NCBI GenBank assembly: GCA_905221605.1
Contig: CAJNDS010000063.1
Location: 192,501-241,806 of the forward strand
Direction of reading: 5' to 3'
Origin: Symbiodinium natans
Taxonomy: Eukaryota; Sar; Dinophyceae; Suessiales; Symbiodiniaceae
Length of the DNA: 49,306 bases
The number at the start of each line of letters is the position of its first letter. Within the stretch, counting starts at the first letter, position 1. A program made the translations under genes and the position numbers. Of the stretch, positions 18,937 to 28,770 are shown piece after piece. Under the pieces are notes generated by a model, which was not told the origin of the DNA, searched no databases, and was given only the letters and a program-made list of their open reading frames with translations.

Positions 18937-18996
18937 GTGGCGGCACAGCTCGAAAAAGAGAAGGCCGACTCAGAGGCGTTGCGCTCAAAGCTGGAG
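18937..18996 (+). CDS. Coiled-coil exon
   Basis: VAAQLEKEKADSEALRSKLE, 60 nt, phase 0, acceptor GCAAG|G and GAG|GT donor. Clear heptad pattern; CCCTAAA before and TTTAGGG after. Confidence 0.75.
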
Positions 18997-19780
18997 GTCG
19001 GGCTGGGCTTTGGGCTTTGGGCTTTGGGCTTAGGGTTTAGGGTTTAGGGTTTAGGGTTTAGGGTTTGGGGTTTAGGGTTTAGGGTTTAGGGTTTAGGGTT
19101 TAGGGCGTAGATTATTTCGGGCTTTATAAGGTGTATGTCGGGTTTTGGGCAGAGGGCTTTCCAGGGCCTTAGGACTGCAGGGCAGAGTTCAGGGTTCAGG
19201 GTTCAGCGTTTAGGGTTTAGAGTTCGAGGTCTATGAAGTACGGATAGGCAAGGCAGCAGATTCATCCAGTAAACGAAGTACTTCACTGGTTCATGGTTCC
19301 GCCAGAATTGCAATGTTCAAGCCCTAAATCCCTCATCTGCTCCCTTCAAAACCGAAGGCCTCAACCCCAATGCAATGGAACCGTTCCGCAAACTTGGAAC
19401 CCTTAATCCTTTGGTTGCCCATCGTTGATTCCAAACGCACCGAGCAGGGTTTAGAAACCGCAGGGTCAATGTGCCGGTTTCGGGTTTAGGGTTTGGTTGA
19501 GGGTTTAGGGGCTTGAGCCAGCAGGGGTGCGCCTGGATATGTCGGAGATGAGGAACCATATAGGGACCCTAAGTGGGTTTAGGGTTTAGGGTTTAGGGTT
19601 TAGGGTTTAGGGTTTAGGGTTTAGGGTCCTAAGAACAGCGACTCTCACCCCTCAATCCTAAACCCTAAATAGCCTGATCTCCCGAGAAGAGCCATGTAGG
19701 GACCCTAAACCCTATAGCCCTTAGTATCCTTCGCACCCTAAACCCTAAACCCTGAACCCTAAACCCTAAACCCTCCTAAG
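18997..19780. repeat. Intron with TTTAGGG start and CCCTAAA end
   Basis: TTTAGGG at 19028-19106 and 19577-19627, and CCCTAAA at 19735-19772. No gene seen between. Confidence 0.65.
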
Positions 19781-19837
19781 CTCGCGGAGGACCTCCAAGC
19801 GCGCTCAGCCGCCGACAAGGAGGCGCTGGCGGCCCAG
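19781..19837 (+). CDS. Coiled-coil exon
   Basis: LAEDLQARSAADKEALAAQ, 57 nt, phase 0, acceptor CTAAG and CAG|GC donor. The frame stays open further (AGDSEAALTSDTG). Confidence 0.7.
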
Positions 19838-19907
19838 GCCGGCGACTCCGAAGCGGCATTGACGTCCGACACTGGGCGTTTGTTGCTTTGTGTTTTTGAA
19901 GGTTGAA

Positions 19908-19971
19908 GGTTTAGGGTTTAGGGTTTAGGGTTTAGGGTTTAGGGTTTAGGGTTTAGGGTTTAGGGTTTAGG
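19908..19971 (+). repeat. Telomeric TTTAGGG tract
   Basis: About nine perfect units on the donor side of the intron. Confidence 0.85.
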
Positions 19972-20070
19972 CTTTTAAGGGTGGGGGCTAGTCGTTTAAG
20001 CTACGTTGCAGGAAGCCCCATGGCACCGTGCTCGCCTGTTGGACTCTTAGTCTTAGCCTCTGTTGAAAGC

Positions 20071-20180
20071 CTGGGTAGCCCAGTGGTACCCTTTACCCTT
20101 TTTCTGGTTATGGGTTTCCTTATAAAATAACCAACCCTAAAAAGGGTGCCCTTATTATCATATGGTACTGGGCTACCAAG
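20071..20180. mobile_element. MITE-like foldback, family C, copy 2
   Basis: CTGGGTAGCCCAGTGGTACC at the left; TATGGTACTGGGCTACCAAG at the right. The longest and best paired family C copy. Confidence 0.75.
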
Positions 20181-20679
20181 AAAGGGCGTTGGTGGTACCC
20201 TCATCGTCTGAGCACTGCCTAAACGTGTTTTTGGGGGTTGGGGTTTGAGGTTTCGTTGCTTTAGAGTTCAAAACGTCAGAGGTTAGGAGTTGCGAGTAGG
20301 GTTGGGGCTATTGGTTGACGCGTTTAAGACTTGGGGTTTTGTGTTGGGGTAGGGGCTTGGGGTTAAGTGTGCTTTTAGCGGATGTCGCTTTATGGAGTCT
20401 TGCTTTTGTCACCCTTATCAGGCCCGAAACCCACGTTTGGGAGTGTGGCTTGGGGTTAGTTTTCGGATTTGGGGTGTCGGGCATGTGTAACACGAAGCCC
20501 TAAACCTTAAACCCTAAACCCTAAACCCTAAACCCTAATCCCTGATCACGAACCTTCAAACCCTCAACAACCAGCCATTGCCATCCTCAGACCCTAAACC
20601 CTAAACCCTTTACAGATCCTATAATTCCTCCACGCTTTGTGGACCCCAAACCCTAGACCAAGGGTGCAATTTTGCCAAG
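20181..20679. other. Intron-like stretch
   Basis: Overlapping open frames near 20308-20503 are not supported as coding. CCCTAAA tracts lie at about 20500-20540 and 20590-20608. Confidence 0.45.
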
Positions 20680-20751
20680 GAACTCAAAGAGCACGCAGAG
20701 AAAGTCGCCGAGATCTCCACAGCGTTGGAGGAAGAGCGGGCCAGATCTGAG
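20680..20751 (+). CDS. Coiled-coil exon
   Basis: ELKEHAEKVAEISTALEEER plus ARSE, 72 nt, phase 0, acceptor CCAAG|G and GAG|GC donor. One of the clearest heptad exons. Confidence 0.75.
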
Positions 20752-21213
20752 GCACCAGGGTTTAGGGCTTAAGGCTTTAGGCACTTTAGGCTTAAGGCTT
20801 AGGGCTTCGGGATTCGTATTTAACTCTTCGGGTTTAGGATTTCGGGTTTAGGTCTCAAGCGTAGGGATCAGTGTGTCTGGGCTTGGAAGATGCAGCGGAA
20901 TTTAACATCCGGGTCTTGCGGTTCAGGATCTCGGGAGGGAACGCAGGTGAACGCATAATTTAAACATCTAGGGCTTAGGGTTCAAGCTTTAAGCTTAGGG
21001 TTTAGGGTTTAGGGTGTGTAGAGTTTAACATTGGGCCTACCTTGGATCGGTTCGATGCCCCGCCTCAAGCCCCAAATCTTCCAGAAACTCTGAACCCTAA
21101 ACCCTAAACCGAAACCCCAAGCCTGAAAAGCTGAAAATCCTGAGCTCCAAGAGTTTAGAGTTCAATCTTGCTGGGGTGGGGGGGAGGTGTGTCCGCACCC
21201 AAGCTCACTACTA

Positions 21214-21318
21214 CATAGAGGTCGGAAGAATTGTTATAAGAGTATTCCCTTATGGTCCCTTTATACTTATACTAATCACCTCCAAATCCCTGTTCTCTAA
21301 TTATTAAGGCCCCTCTAT
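21214..21318. mobile_element. MITE-like foldback, family G, copy 2
   Basis: CATAGAGGTCGGAAGAATTG at the left, TATTAAGGCCCCTCTAT at the right; the interior TATGGTCCCTTTATA is shared with the 29.9 kb copy. Confidence 0.6.
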
Positions 21319-21480
21319 TACACCCTAAACTCTAAGCACCCAAGCCCTGAATCCTGTTGCGCAACTCTGCTAGACTCCAACTTAAAACCCTACACATAAC
21401 TAAGCCCTAAACCCTAAACACCCTAAACCCTAAACGCTGAACCCTAAACCATGGCCCCCTTGGGACTGTTTTTTCTTCCC

Positions 21481-21629
21481 GATTATTGGGCTTAGGAGGA
21501 TCCAACCTTGTCAAGTCCTTAAAGCAGGCCCCTTTGGATGTAGGGTCTAGGGATTAGGGTTTATAGGGTTTAGTTTTTTTTCTGATTATTGGGCTTAGGA
21601 GGATCCAACCTTGTCAAGTCCTTAAAGCA
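21481..21629. repeat. 46-bp direct repeat
   Basis: GATTATTGGGCTTAGGAGGA and the next 26 bases occur identically at 21481-21526 and 21584-21629, each after a T run. TTTAGGG-like sequence lies between. Confidence 0.85.
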
Positions 21630-21661
21630 AAGCCGCCTCCAGCCGATACCACGGCCCGCAG

Positions 21662-21706
21662 GCTACGAAAAGCGAGCTTCAGGAGGCCTCCCTGCCCCCT
21701 TGGCAG
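21662..21706 (+). CDS. Candidate coiled-coil exon
   Basis: ATKSELQEASLPPWQ, 45 nt, phase 0, acceptor CCGCAG|G and CAG|GT donor (a GC donor at 21686 would also keep phase 0). TTTAGGG follows from about 21730. Confidence 0.55.
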
Positions 21707-22641
21707 GTGGTTTGAAGGTTGCGTTTCCGGGTTTAGGGTTTAGGGTTTAGGGTTTAGGGTTTAGGGCTAGGGTTTAGGGTTCATTTCAGGGCTTCTGGCC
21801 GAATTTGGGGGGCTGTGTGCCCCAACAGTCTCTGCATAGCCAATGACCAGGTCTTCATATCCTATTCAGGTACATCGTTTTGCCTACGAACTTGAAGGTT
21901 ACTTATAACCCCAATTAGAACTGTACTGATGAGCCCCTTAAGTCCTCCAAGTTGGTTATAATTTACAGGTAAACTGATACAAGTAATTGGGCTTATCAGT
22001 ACCCATGAACCTCCAACTAGGGGTTTAAGGTTCACAAGGGCTTTGCGGCACTGACCGCACGCTGGCGTTGCTGGCGGGCACCCTCCTCAATCACATCCGC
22101 AACCCCGAACTCCCCGAAACCTAGACATAAACAGGGTCTAGGGTTTAGGATTTAGGATTTAGGGTTTAGGGTTACCCCAAACCCTAAATCCTAAACCCCA
22201 AGCTCTGAACCTGTTGTCTGGTCCCCCCGCCCTGCGTAGAACTTACCCTGGTTCTTAGTGCGGCATGCGAGGTAAGGACCCTCAGGACCAAAGACGGGAC
22301 CATGATGTAAGGTTAGTGTTGGGTTTAGGGCTTAGGGTTGAGACTTCATTGTGCAGAGGTGTTTTAATCGTTGTTTGCTAGTGCCCTGAGGATCCTTGTG
22401 GGTCTCGTTGATGGATGCACGCGGCGTGGGTTGGTAGCGCACCGTCGGTTGGTAGCCTCCTTCTACAAGTTTCTCGAACCCCACATGCCAACCCTGAACC
22501 CTAAACCCTGGACCCGAAACCCGAAACCCTGAATCCTAAACCCTGAACCCTAAACGCCTACACGCTAATGCCTGAAACCCCAAACCTAAACCCTGAATCC
22601 TAAACCCTAAACCCTGAACCCTAACTAAACCCTACAGCCAG
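21707..22641. repeat. Intron-like stretch
   Basis: TTTAGGG at 21730-21782, family H foldback, a possible exon near 22041-22124 (TDRTLALLAGTLLNHIRNPE; splice sites unclear), TTTAGGG at 22137-22172, CCCTAAA/CCCTGAA at 22498-22635. Confidence 0.5.
21890..22019. mobile_element. MITE-like foldback, family H, copy 3
   Basis: ACTTGAAGGTTACTTATAAC at the left and CCATGAACCTCCAACTAG at the right. CTGATGAGCCC and GGGCTTATCAG form an inner arm. Confidence 0.55.
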
Positions 22642-22683
22642 GAGCGAAGCAGAGCCGAGACGACGAACGCCGAGCTGTCCGAG
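22642..22683 (+). CDS. Coiled-coil exon
   Basis: ERSRAETTNAELSE, 42 nt, phase 0, acceptor GCCAG|G and GAG|GC donor. CCCTAAA just before, TTTAGGG-like after. Confidence 0.7.
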
Positions 22684-22924
22684 GCCCTCAGATTTCGGGG
22701 TGCTTAGGGTTTCGGGTTTAGGGTTTAGGATTGATGGTTTAGGGGCTCAGGGTTGAAGATTTAGGGTTCAGGGCTCAGGGTTCAGGGTACCTCATTGCTG
22801 CTACGTTGGGGTCTAGTTTGGGGTCCCCCCCGGTTTCGTAAATCCCCATGTCAGGGTGGTTGACGCCAGATACAGACCATTGCAAGCCGATCTGTGTTTG
22901 AAAAGGTTCTCGCACTCTATCCCT

Positions 22925-23074
22925 ATGGGTCCATGTCCTCATGATTATGTACTTGGGCCCTAAAGTCCCTAAATAGAGGGTACTTTAAGGCCCAAGTATT
23001 CCCGATTTAGGTACCAAAAAGAACCTAAACCCTGAACCCTAAACCCTAAACCTTGTATTTAGGTACATGGACCC
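22925..23074. mobile_element. MITE-like foldback, family D, copy 2, split by telomeric repeat
   Basis: TGGGTCCATGTCCTCATGAT at the left and TATTTAGGTACATGGACCCC at the right. A CCCTAAA piece at about 23024-23052 sits inside the right arm. Confidence 0.6.
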
Positions 23075-23562
23075 CTAAACCCTAGGACCCTTAGGGTGTT
23101 GCAGTACTGGCCCTCAGATCCACGCAGCGAACCCACGCTCCAAGCCCAGCGGTGTGTCACTGTTAGCATTGTTTTGCAAACCCTAAACCCTAAACCCTAA
23201 TGTGAGGGTGGCTTTTTTAATTGGGGTGGCAATAGTAATATTCGCCAGGCCAGAGGGCCCCAGCCGAAGACTACTTTCCATTACGGGAGGTTTTCGGGCC
23301 GATGTATGTAAACAAGTCTATATAGGGGGGTCCGGTGATAATAAGAATGGGGTGGCAATTGTAAAATTTCTCTGGCCAGGAATTGAAAATTTTACTGAAA
23401 ATGGCTTGAGAGTCCCTGACAGCTGACCCCCCCCAGACCCCCAGACCCCAGACCCCCAGAATCCTCATAATTGACACCCCCTCTTTTTTTCCACCCCCTC
23501 CAAGCCCCGGGGACCAAAACAAGATTTGGGGGGGGGGGGGTTTATTAAAGCGACCCTAACAT
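23075..23562. other. Unique intron-like stretch
   Basis: GGGGTGGCAAT occurs twice (about 23223 and 23348) with similar flanks. Open frames here have no recognised product. A G run follows at about 23527. Confidence 0.35.
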
Positions 23563-23735
23563 TAAACCCTAAACCCTAAACCCTAAACCCTAAACCCTAA
23601 ACCCTAAACCCTAAACCCTAAACCCTAAACCCTAAACCCTAAACCCTAAACCCTAAACCCTAAACCCTAAACCCTAAACCCTAAACCCTAAACCCTAAAC
23701 CCTAGACCCTAAACCCTAAACCCTAAACCCTACCA
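23563..23735 (-). repeat. Telomeric CCCTAAA tract
   Basis: About 24 nearly perfect units, one of the longest in the window. Confidence 0.9.
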
Positions 23736-24002
23736 AGGCTACAAGGCTCAGGGATGCCAACGCTTGCACCTTCTAAGGGGTAAAAGAAGAGACCCCTAGA
23801 AGGCACCCTTCATTTTATTCTCCTAAAAACCTTATACCTTATATAGTCCCTAAATACCTAAGTAGCCCCTAAATACCTTATTTTGTCCCGAAACCCTAAA
23901 CCCTAAAGCCTCAACCCTAAACCCTAAACCCTAAGCCCTAATCCCTAAATACGCCCTAAGGTCCCTTGTAAGGGCCCCTCCTTTAGTCCCTTGAACCTTC
24001 AG

Positions 24003-24044
24003 GAGAGGACGAAGGCGGCGGCTGCAAAGAAAGAGTTGGACCAG
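24003..24044 (+). CDS. Coiled-coil exon
   Basis: ERTKAAAAKKELDQ, 42 nt, phase 0, acceptor CTTCAG|G and CAG|GC donor. TTTAGGG starts about 16 nt later. Confidence 0.7.
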
Positions 24045-24061
24045 GCGGCTCTGCTCAGTCA

Positions 24062-24137
24062 GGGTTTAGGGTTTAGGGTTTATAAGGTTTAGGGTTTAGG
24101 GTTTAGGTTTAGGGTCTAGGGTTTAGGGTTTAGGTAT
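24062..24137 (+). repeat. Telomeric TTTAGGG tract
   Basis: TTTAGGG with a few shortened units on the donor side. Confidence 0.75.
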
Positions 24138-25374
24138 GTTCCTTGGGGTCTACATGAACTCTAAGAGGGTTTCTTACTAGGGTGCCTAGTGGCGCCCTGT
24201 GTTTGTTATCAGGGCGTATGACCTGTTATAAGCGTCATGAGTCTCAAGCAGCAGCACAGGGCACATGATATTTTAAAGGTCTGAAGAAGTCGTTTAATGA
24301 GGGCTTTTGTGTCCATACACCTTAGAGGCATATTTACTGGTTCTTAGTAGGGCCGTAGGGAACTAGGTACCTTGTATTGTACCCTCCCCCTTGTATAGTT
24401 GCGAAGCCACTGTAGACTGTAGTTCAGCAGTTGTTTTTTGTGCTGTCGCGTTTGGCTTGTAGAGGAAGCTGTGGACAGAAACCTAGTGTTTCAGTTCGAA
24501 AGAGTTCACATAAGCCGAACATATGTGCTGTTATAGTAGGTTTATGCTTCAGTATACTTACCTAACGATGTTCATGATTTTTTTCGAAATGTAAATTCAC
24601 GAAATCCGTGAAAAGGGGGGGATGCCATGGTTATTTAAGCCCTAAGGGTCCATGTACCTGTATAGTATATACTTGGGCCCTAAAGCTACTATATGGGAAC
24701 CCCTTTAAGGGCCAAGTTTCTTCGATATAGCTACATGGAGCCCCAGGGAAGGGTAATTCCTGAGCTCATCTGGGCCAGAGAATAACCCAGAACTAGCGCG
24801 CGTTCTGGGGGCAAAAGTCTTCTTGAACAAATACTATACAACCAAAATAGGCCCGAAGCAAGACTTATCTTGAACTTATTGCGGGTTTGTGATGAGGAAG
24901 TTTCGTTTTCGTTTCTGATGCTATTTCGGGCTTACTTTGACTCTATTGTTTCAGCTTTTTTCTGGACAACCGTCAGGTGACAGCACCTTGCTCCCTCATT
25001 TATTGGTATGGCATCCCACCCTGCATACCCCCCCCCCCTGATACATGCTTGAAAGAAAATGAGGATACAAACCTTTCTGGAACATACGCCGCGGACAACT
25101 AAAACTACTTAACGAAAAATAGATACGACAAAATAAGTGTATATATATATATATACATATATACATATGTATGTTAAACTAAATCTTGCCAGTTTTTGCG
25201 TGTTTGCCAGTAACTGCTCGGAACTGTATTGAAGCTCTGCGCCCGAGCCAGGGAAGAAGAAAACAGTGCACGAACTCCCTTCCCTCTGCCACCGCAGTTC
25301 AGCAGGTACCCTAGACCCTAAACCCTTAACCCTAAACCCTAAACACTCTTTAATCCGACACTGTTGGTGTGGAG
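24138..25374. other. Long intron-like stretch with few repeats
   Basis: Apart from a family D foldback (24644-24744), a (TA)n run at about 25139-25170 and CCCTAAA at 25312-25345, this is AT-richer unique sequence. No gene seen. Confidence 0.45.
24644..24744. mobile_element. MITE-like foldback, family D, copy 3
   Basis: AAGGGTCCATGTACCTGTAT at the left; GATATAGCTACATGGAGCCC at the right. TATACTTGGGCCC and GGGCCAAGTT pair inside. Confidence 0.7.
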
Positions 25375-25458
25375 GTGGCCGCGTCCCTCGAGGAGGAGAA
25401 GCGCCAGTCGGAAGTGGCCCGGGAGGAAAAGGAACGCCTGGCCAGCGAAGTGGAGGAC
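25375..25458 (+). CDS. Coiled-coil exon
   Basis: VAASLEEEKRQSEVAREEKE continues to RLASEVED; 84 nt, phase 0, acceptor TGGAG|G and GT donor. Very strong heptad character. TTTAGGG follows directly. Confidence 0.8.
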
Positions 25459-26400
25459 GTGTTTAGGGTTTAGGGTTTAGGGTTTAGGGTTGAAGGTTTA
25501 GGGCTACTTGGAAGCCCTTTCGACTTAGTAGGCTTAGTAAGGTGGGTTAGGGGGATTCTAAAAAAAGTTTCTAGGGGATACAAGAGCTTTTAAGTAGGGG
25601 ACTTCAGTGCTTTTGTCGGGGAACTGCAGGGATTCAGGAGCCCCCGGCAAGTTTAGGGTGAAGGGTTTAGGGTGAAGGGTTTAGGGTTTAGGGTTTAGGG
25701 TTTAGGATCTAGTGTTTCAGAATGAAATTGACATGAGAGGACTCATGGGGCTTACAAGTACAGTTGTAGTTGGGGTTAGAAGTACCCTGAACCTGCAAGT
25801 AAACCCTAAACCCCAATCCCTAAACCCTAAACCCTAAACCCTAAACCCTAAATCCTAAACCCTAAACCCTAAACCCTAAACCCTAAACCCTAAACCCTAA
25901 ACCCCAATCCCTAAACCCTAAACCTTAAACCCCTGGATGCAACCCAGAACCGCTGCACCTGTGCCACTGAAGTTCCAATTTCGGAAAGGTGTTTAAATTT
26001 AGGGTTTAGGGTTTAGGGTTTAGGGTTTAGGGTTTAGGGTTTAGGGTTTAGGGTTTACTGCCCAATTCCAGGTCGGCTGTAAACCCGAATACTAAGGCTA
26101 TACCCTCAAGCCTAAACCCTGAAGCTTAAACCGTGAGCCAACCGTCAGCCCAAATCCCAAGCCCCCAATGCCTGACAAGAGGGAGGAAGACCCCGAACTA
26201 TCAGGCTTGGGGTATAGAGGGTTAGGGTTTAGGTTTTCGGATTGAGGTGCTTGTTGTGTTTGAGGTGTTTTGAGGCAAGGGAAGTTTGGGCTGTTTGGAG
26301 TGTTTTGGGGCGCGTTGTGTGTTTTGGGAGTAGGGGTTTGGGTCTCGGGCTTGATTCGGACCAAACTCAAAAGCGCAAAGCTCCCGTCCCCCCCATTAGT
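25459..26400. repeat. Stretch with TTTAGGG and CCCTAAA tracts
   Basis: TTTAGGG at 25462-25505 and about 25675-25705, CCCTAAA at 25801-25935, TTTAGGG at 25996-26055. Partial family H copy at about 25741-25800 (AAGTACAGTTGTAGTTGGGG). Whether this is one intron or contains the end of a gene is unknown. Confidence 0.5.
25505..25597. mobile_element. MITE-like foldback, family B, copy 2
   Basis: TACTTGGAAGCCCTTTCGAC and CAAGAGCTTTTAAGTA are inverted, as in the 3.3 kb copy. Confidence 0.55.
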
Positions 26401-26465
26401 TCCAGGCTCAATCTTAGCTTAAGGCGGTTCGGCAACAGACCAGTACCGCAGAGTTCCCAGACCTT

Positions 26466-26575
26466 ATGCCGACCGCGCATTCTACGCATGGCGGCTACAG
26501 AAATGATCAGGCGAAAGTCTACCGCGAAGCCAAGCAGAAGGCGGACGCAAAGGAGTCGGGAGCTCCCACACAGAA
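26466..26575 (+). CDS. Gly/Ala-rich protein, first exon in window
   Basis: MPTAHSTHGGYRNDQAKVYR continues to a Lys/Ala/Glu-rich end at SGAPTQ. The ATG is the first in this frame after a stop; the frame is open 15 codons upstream, so a spliced start farther left is possible. The exon stops at the GC of a 112-nt foldback element. Removing that element joins the frame to the second exon. It lies between two coiled-coil exons on the same strand, either as a nested gene or at a gene boundary. Confidence 0.6.
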
Positions 26576-26687
26576 GCTTGGGAGCCCAGTGGTGCCCTTT
26601 ACCCTTTTTTTGGCTTCTGGATTCCCTTCTAAAGTAACCACCAAAAAAGAAGTGCCCTTGTTATAATATGGTTACTGGGCTACTAAG
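26576..26687 (+). mobile_element. Family C foldback acting as an intron (introner)
   Basis: 112 nt, from GCTTGGGAGCCCAGTGGTGC to TTACTGGGCTACTAAG. It is a family C element whose ends supply a GC donor and an AG acceptor. Flanking GAAG is present at both sides. The reading frame changes by one across it and is restored by removing exactly 112 nt. Confidence 0.75.
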
Positions 26688-27153
26688 GAAGGTGTACGCA
26701 AGGGGTGGTGCACGCGCTGCCGGCGGCATGAACTTCTCCGCAGGGGAAGTGCTGGGCGAGGTGGTGGCGGGTGACGGTGGCCTTGGAGTCAAGGGCAGCG
26801 CTCATGCCTTCCGCGTCCATGCAGGGGGAGACATGCCCGTGAATGCCAAGCTGCTTGGTGTCGAGGCCGGCGCTGAGGGTGGCTGGGATGCTGTTAACGG
26901 CTTCCTCAAGCCGCCAGAGCACGCCGGAGACTGCTTGGGCGCCAAAGTCGCCTTGAAAGCCAACTTGGCGAATGTCGAGGCAGGCCCGGTCAAGCTCAAC
27001 CTTGGTGTCGGCGTGAGCACAGGGGCCATGGTCAAGGATGGAACTTTGGACGCGTCCTTCTGCGGCTGTGGTGCGAAGATTGGCAAGACCGTCGGTGTCA
27101 AGGTCTTCGACAACGAGTTCTCCGTCAACTTCGGCAAAATCTTCGGGGTCTGA
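26688..27153 (+). CDS. Gly/Ala-rich protein, last exon
   Basis: A 154-codon exon ending at TGA. The C-terminal half repeats short beta-like Gly-Val-Lys phrases, for example LGVGVSTGAMVKDG and IGKTVGVKVFDNEFSVNFGK. I recall Gly-rich proteins with this kind of ending but cannot name the family safely. GC-rich third positions agree with the neighbouring exons. A start within the foldback arm (ATG at 26668) is possible but would be an accident of the element. Confidence 0.7.
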
Positions 27154-27345
27154 GGGGCAGACGAGCGGATCTTGAGCCACGGCGAATCACAGGGGCAGCA
27201 CTCAGGCCGGGAAAGGAAGGCCTGCAATAGCATAAACTGGGATAAACTTCTGAACGATCTTATGCCCCCCCCTGCCTGAACATTGACTCCTCACTTTCGC
27301 TGCTTTGTGTAGGGTTCCTGACTTCAAAGAAGTCAACCCTTGCTT

Positions 27346-27459
27346 CCTAGGACCGGGAGTAGGCCTTTTTTTTTCCTTTTTCAGGGCTGGGGTTCCCTTA
27401 TAATCCCCTTAAAGCCAATAAAGGTACCCTTTTTATTCCTAGATTACTCCCGGTTCTAG
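27346..27459. mobile_element. MITE-like foldback, family F, copy 1
   Basis: CCTAGGACCGGGAGTAGGCC at the left; CCTAGATTACTCCCGGTTCT at the right. The interior GGGGTTCCCTTATAATCCCC matches the 37.2 kb copy. Confidence 0.7.
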
Positions 27460-27720
27460 CTTCAGTTGAGTACCGCAGGGCGCACTTGGAGCCATGCGGC
27501 AATACAAGCTTTAATACAAGCCGTTTTAACACTTTTTTTATGGCAAAGGCCGTTCGAACCCAGAGACCGTGTAGCCAGCGCAGGAACGAAGACCCTTGAA
27601 GTTTAGGGGTTTAGGGTTTAGGGTTTAGGGTTTAGGGTTTAGGGCTTTAGGGCTTTAGGGCTTTAGGGCTTTAGGGTTTGTAGGGCTTAGGGATGGCGTG
27701 CAGGGTTTGACCTAGACAGT

Positions 27721-27880
27721 ACAAGGCCATATAGGAACCCCGTTGAAGCCCAAGTATCTGCTATATAGGCACATGGACCCTATGGGATAAATAGGGCAAT
27801 ACTGGGGCCTTATAAAGTACTTCCTATAGAGGGTCTTTGAGGCCCAGATATATAACAATGACGTACATGGACCCTCAGGG
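27721..27880. mobile_element. Two partial family D elements
   Basis: Right arms only: GCCCAAGTATCTGCTATATA to ACATGGACCC (27749-27780), and GGCCCAGATATATAACAATG to ACATGGACCC (27841-27874). Confidence 0.5.
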
Positions 27881-27936
27881 TTTTGTGTCTACCACTAGAC
27901 CAACTCCCGTCGAACTCAACTTCTTTGTTTCCGGCG

Positions 27937-27997
<61 letters not shown>

Positions 27998-28508
27998 ACC
28001 CCCCCAAATCCCCAAATCCCCCTACACCCTAAACATAACACCCTCAACCGAACACCAAAGAACCCGAAAGAATTCTAAGCCCCTCGCACAACATTCCGAA
28101 ACACCCCAAAAAACCTGGGGCTTGCGGCTTAAGGTGCTGGATCCCTTCCTGTCTTTTTATTCTTGTAGGGTAGCCCTAAACCTTAAGAGCCCTATACTCT
28201 AAGCCCTACACCCTAAACGGGCCTAAGCCCTAAAACCTAAACGGTCCTAAACCCTACCCCCCAAACCCTAAACCCTAAACCCTACCTTTGATTTCCTTCA
28301 GGCCACCGCCTCACGATTAGCTTGGAGTATAGGGTTCTTAAGCAAGGGGGGTTCATAGGGTTTGGTACCTGAGGGAAGCTTTGGGAGCCTTAAGGGGGTA
28401 GTGGGGAGTATCAGGGGACCTTGGGTTACCCTAAGCCCTAAACCCTAAACCCTAAACCCTAAACCCTAAACCCTAAACCCCCCTCCCCTAACAACTCTAT
28501 AATTGGAG

Positions 28509-28538
28509 GACTTGCGGCAGGCGCAGGGCCAGGCGAAG
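28509..28538 (+). CDS. Coiled-coil exon
   Basis: DLRQAQGQAK, 30 nt, phase 0, acceptor TTGGAG|G and AAG|GT donor. CCCTAAA 25 nt before and a TTTAGGGG array 50 nt after. Confidence 0.6.
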
Positions 28539-28589
28539 GTGGGACAGCCGCAACGCTGAGGGGGAGCGGTGAGGGCTCAACAGGGGAAG

Positions 28590-28770
28590 GGTTTAGGGTT
28601 TGGGGTTTAGGGGTTTAGGGGTTTAGGGGTTTAGGGGTTCAGGGGTTTAGGGGTTTAGGGGTTTAGGGGTTTAGGGGTTTAGGGGTTTGAGGTTTGGGGG
28701 TTTAGGGGTTTAGGGGTTTAGGGGTTTAGGGGTTTAGGGGTTTAGGGTTTAGGGTTTAGGGGTTTAGGTT
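28590..28770 (+). repeat. TTTAGGGG octamer array
   Basis: About 20 copies of TTTAGGGG, a third unit type besides TTTAGGG and TTTTAGGG. Confidence 0.9.

Larger units (their letters stand above)
20752..21661. repeat. Intron-like stretch with degraded telomeric tracts
   Basis: TTTAGGG-like units at 20758-20850 and about 20995-21015, family G foldback at 21214-21318, CCCTAAA at about 21395-21450, and a duplicated 46-bp segment (listed separately). Confidence 0.55.
27154..28508. repeat. Stretch with MITEs, TTTAGGG tract and C57 run
   Basis: Family F element at 27346, TTTAGGG/CTTTAGGG at 27602-27690, two partial family D copies, a run of about 57 C at 27941-27997, degraded CCCTAAA at 28190-28285, and CCCTAAA at 28432-28480 before the next exon. 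No further gene seen. Confidence 0.6.

Noticed and set aside
26683-27233. Two long minus-strand open frames opposite the Gly/Ala-rich exon
   Set aside because: The plus frame has better composition, a sensible stop and an in-frame splice partner; the minus frames look like a GC-rich shadow.
27810-28202. Poly-Gly and poly-Pro open frames around the C57 run
   Set aside because: Pure homopolymer translation with no conserved flanks.
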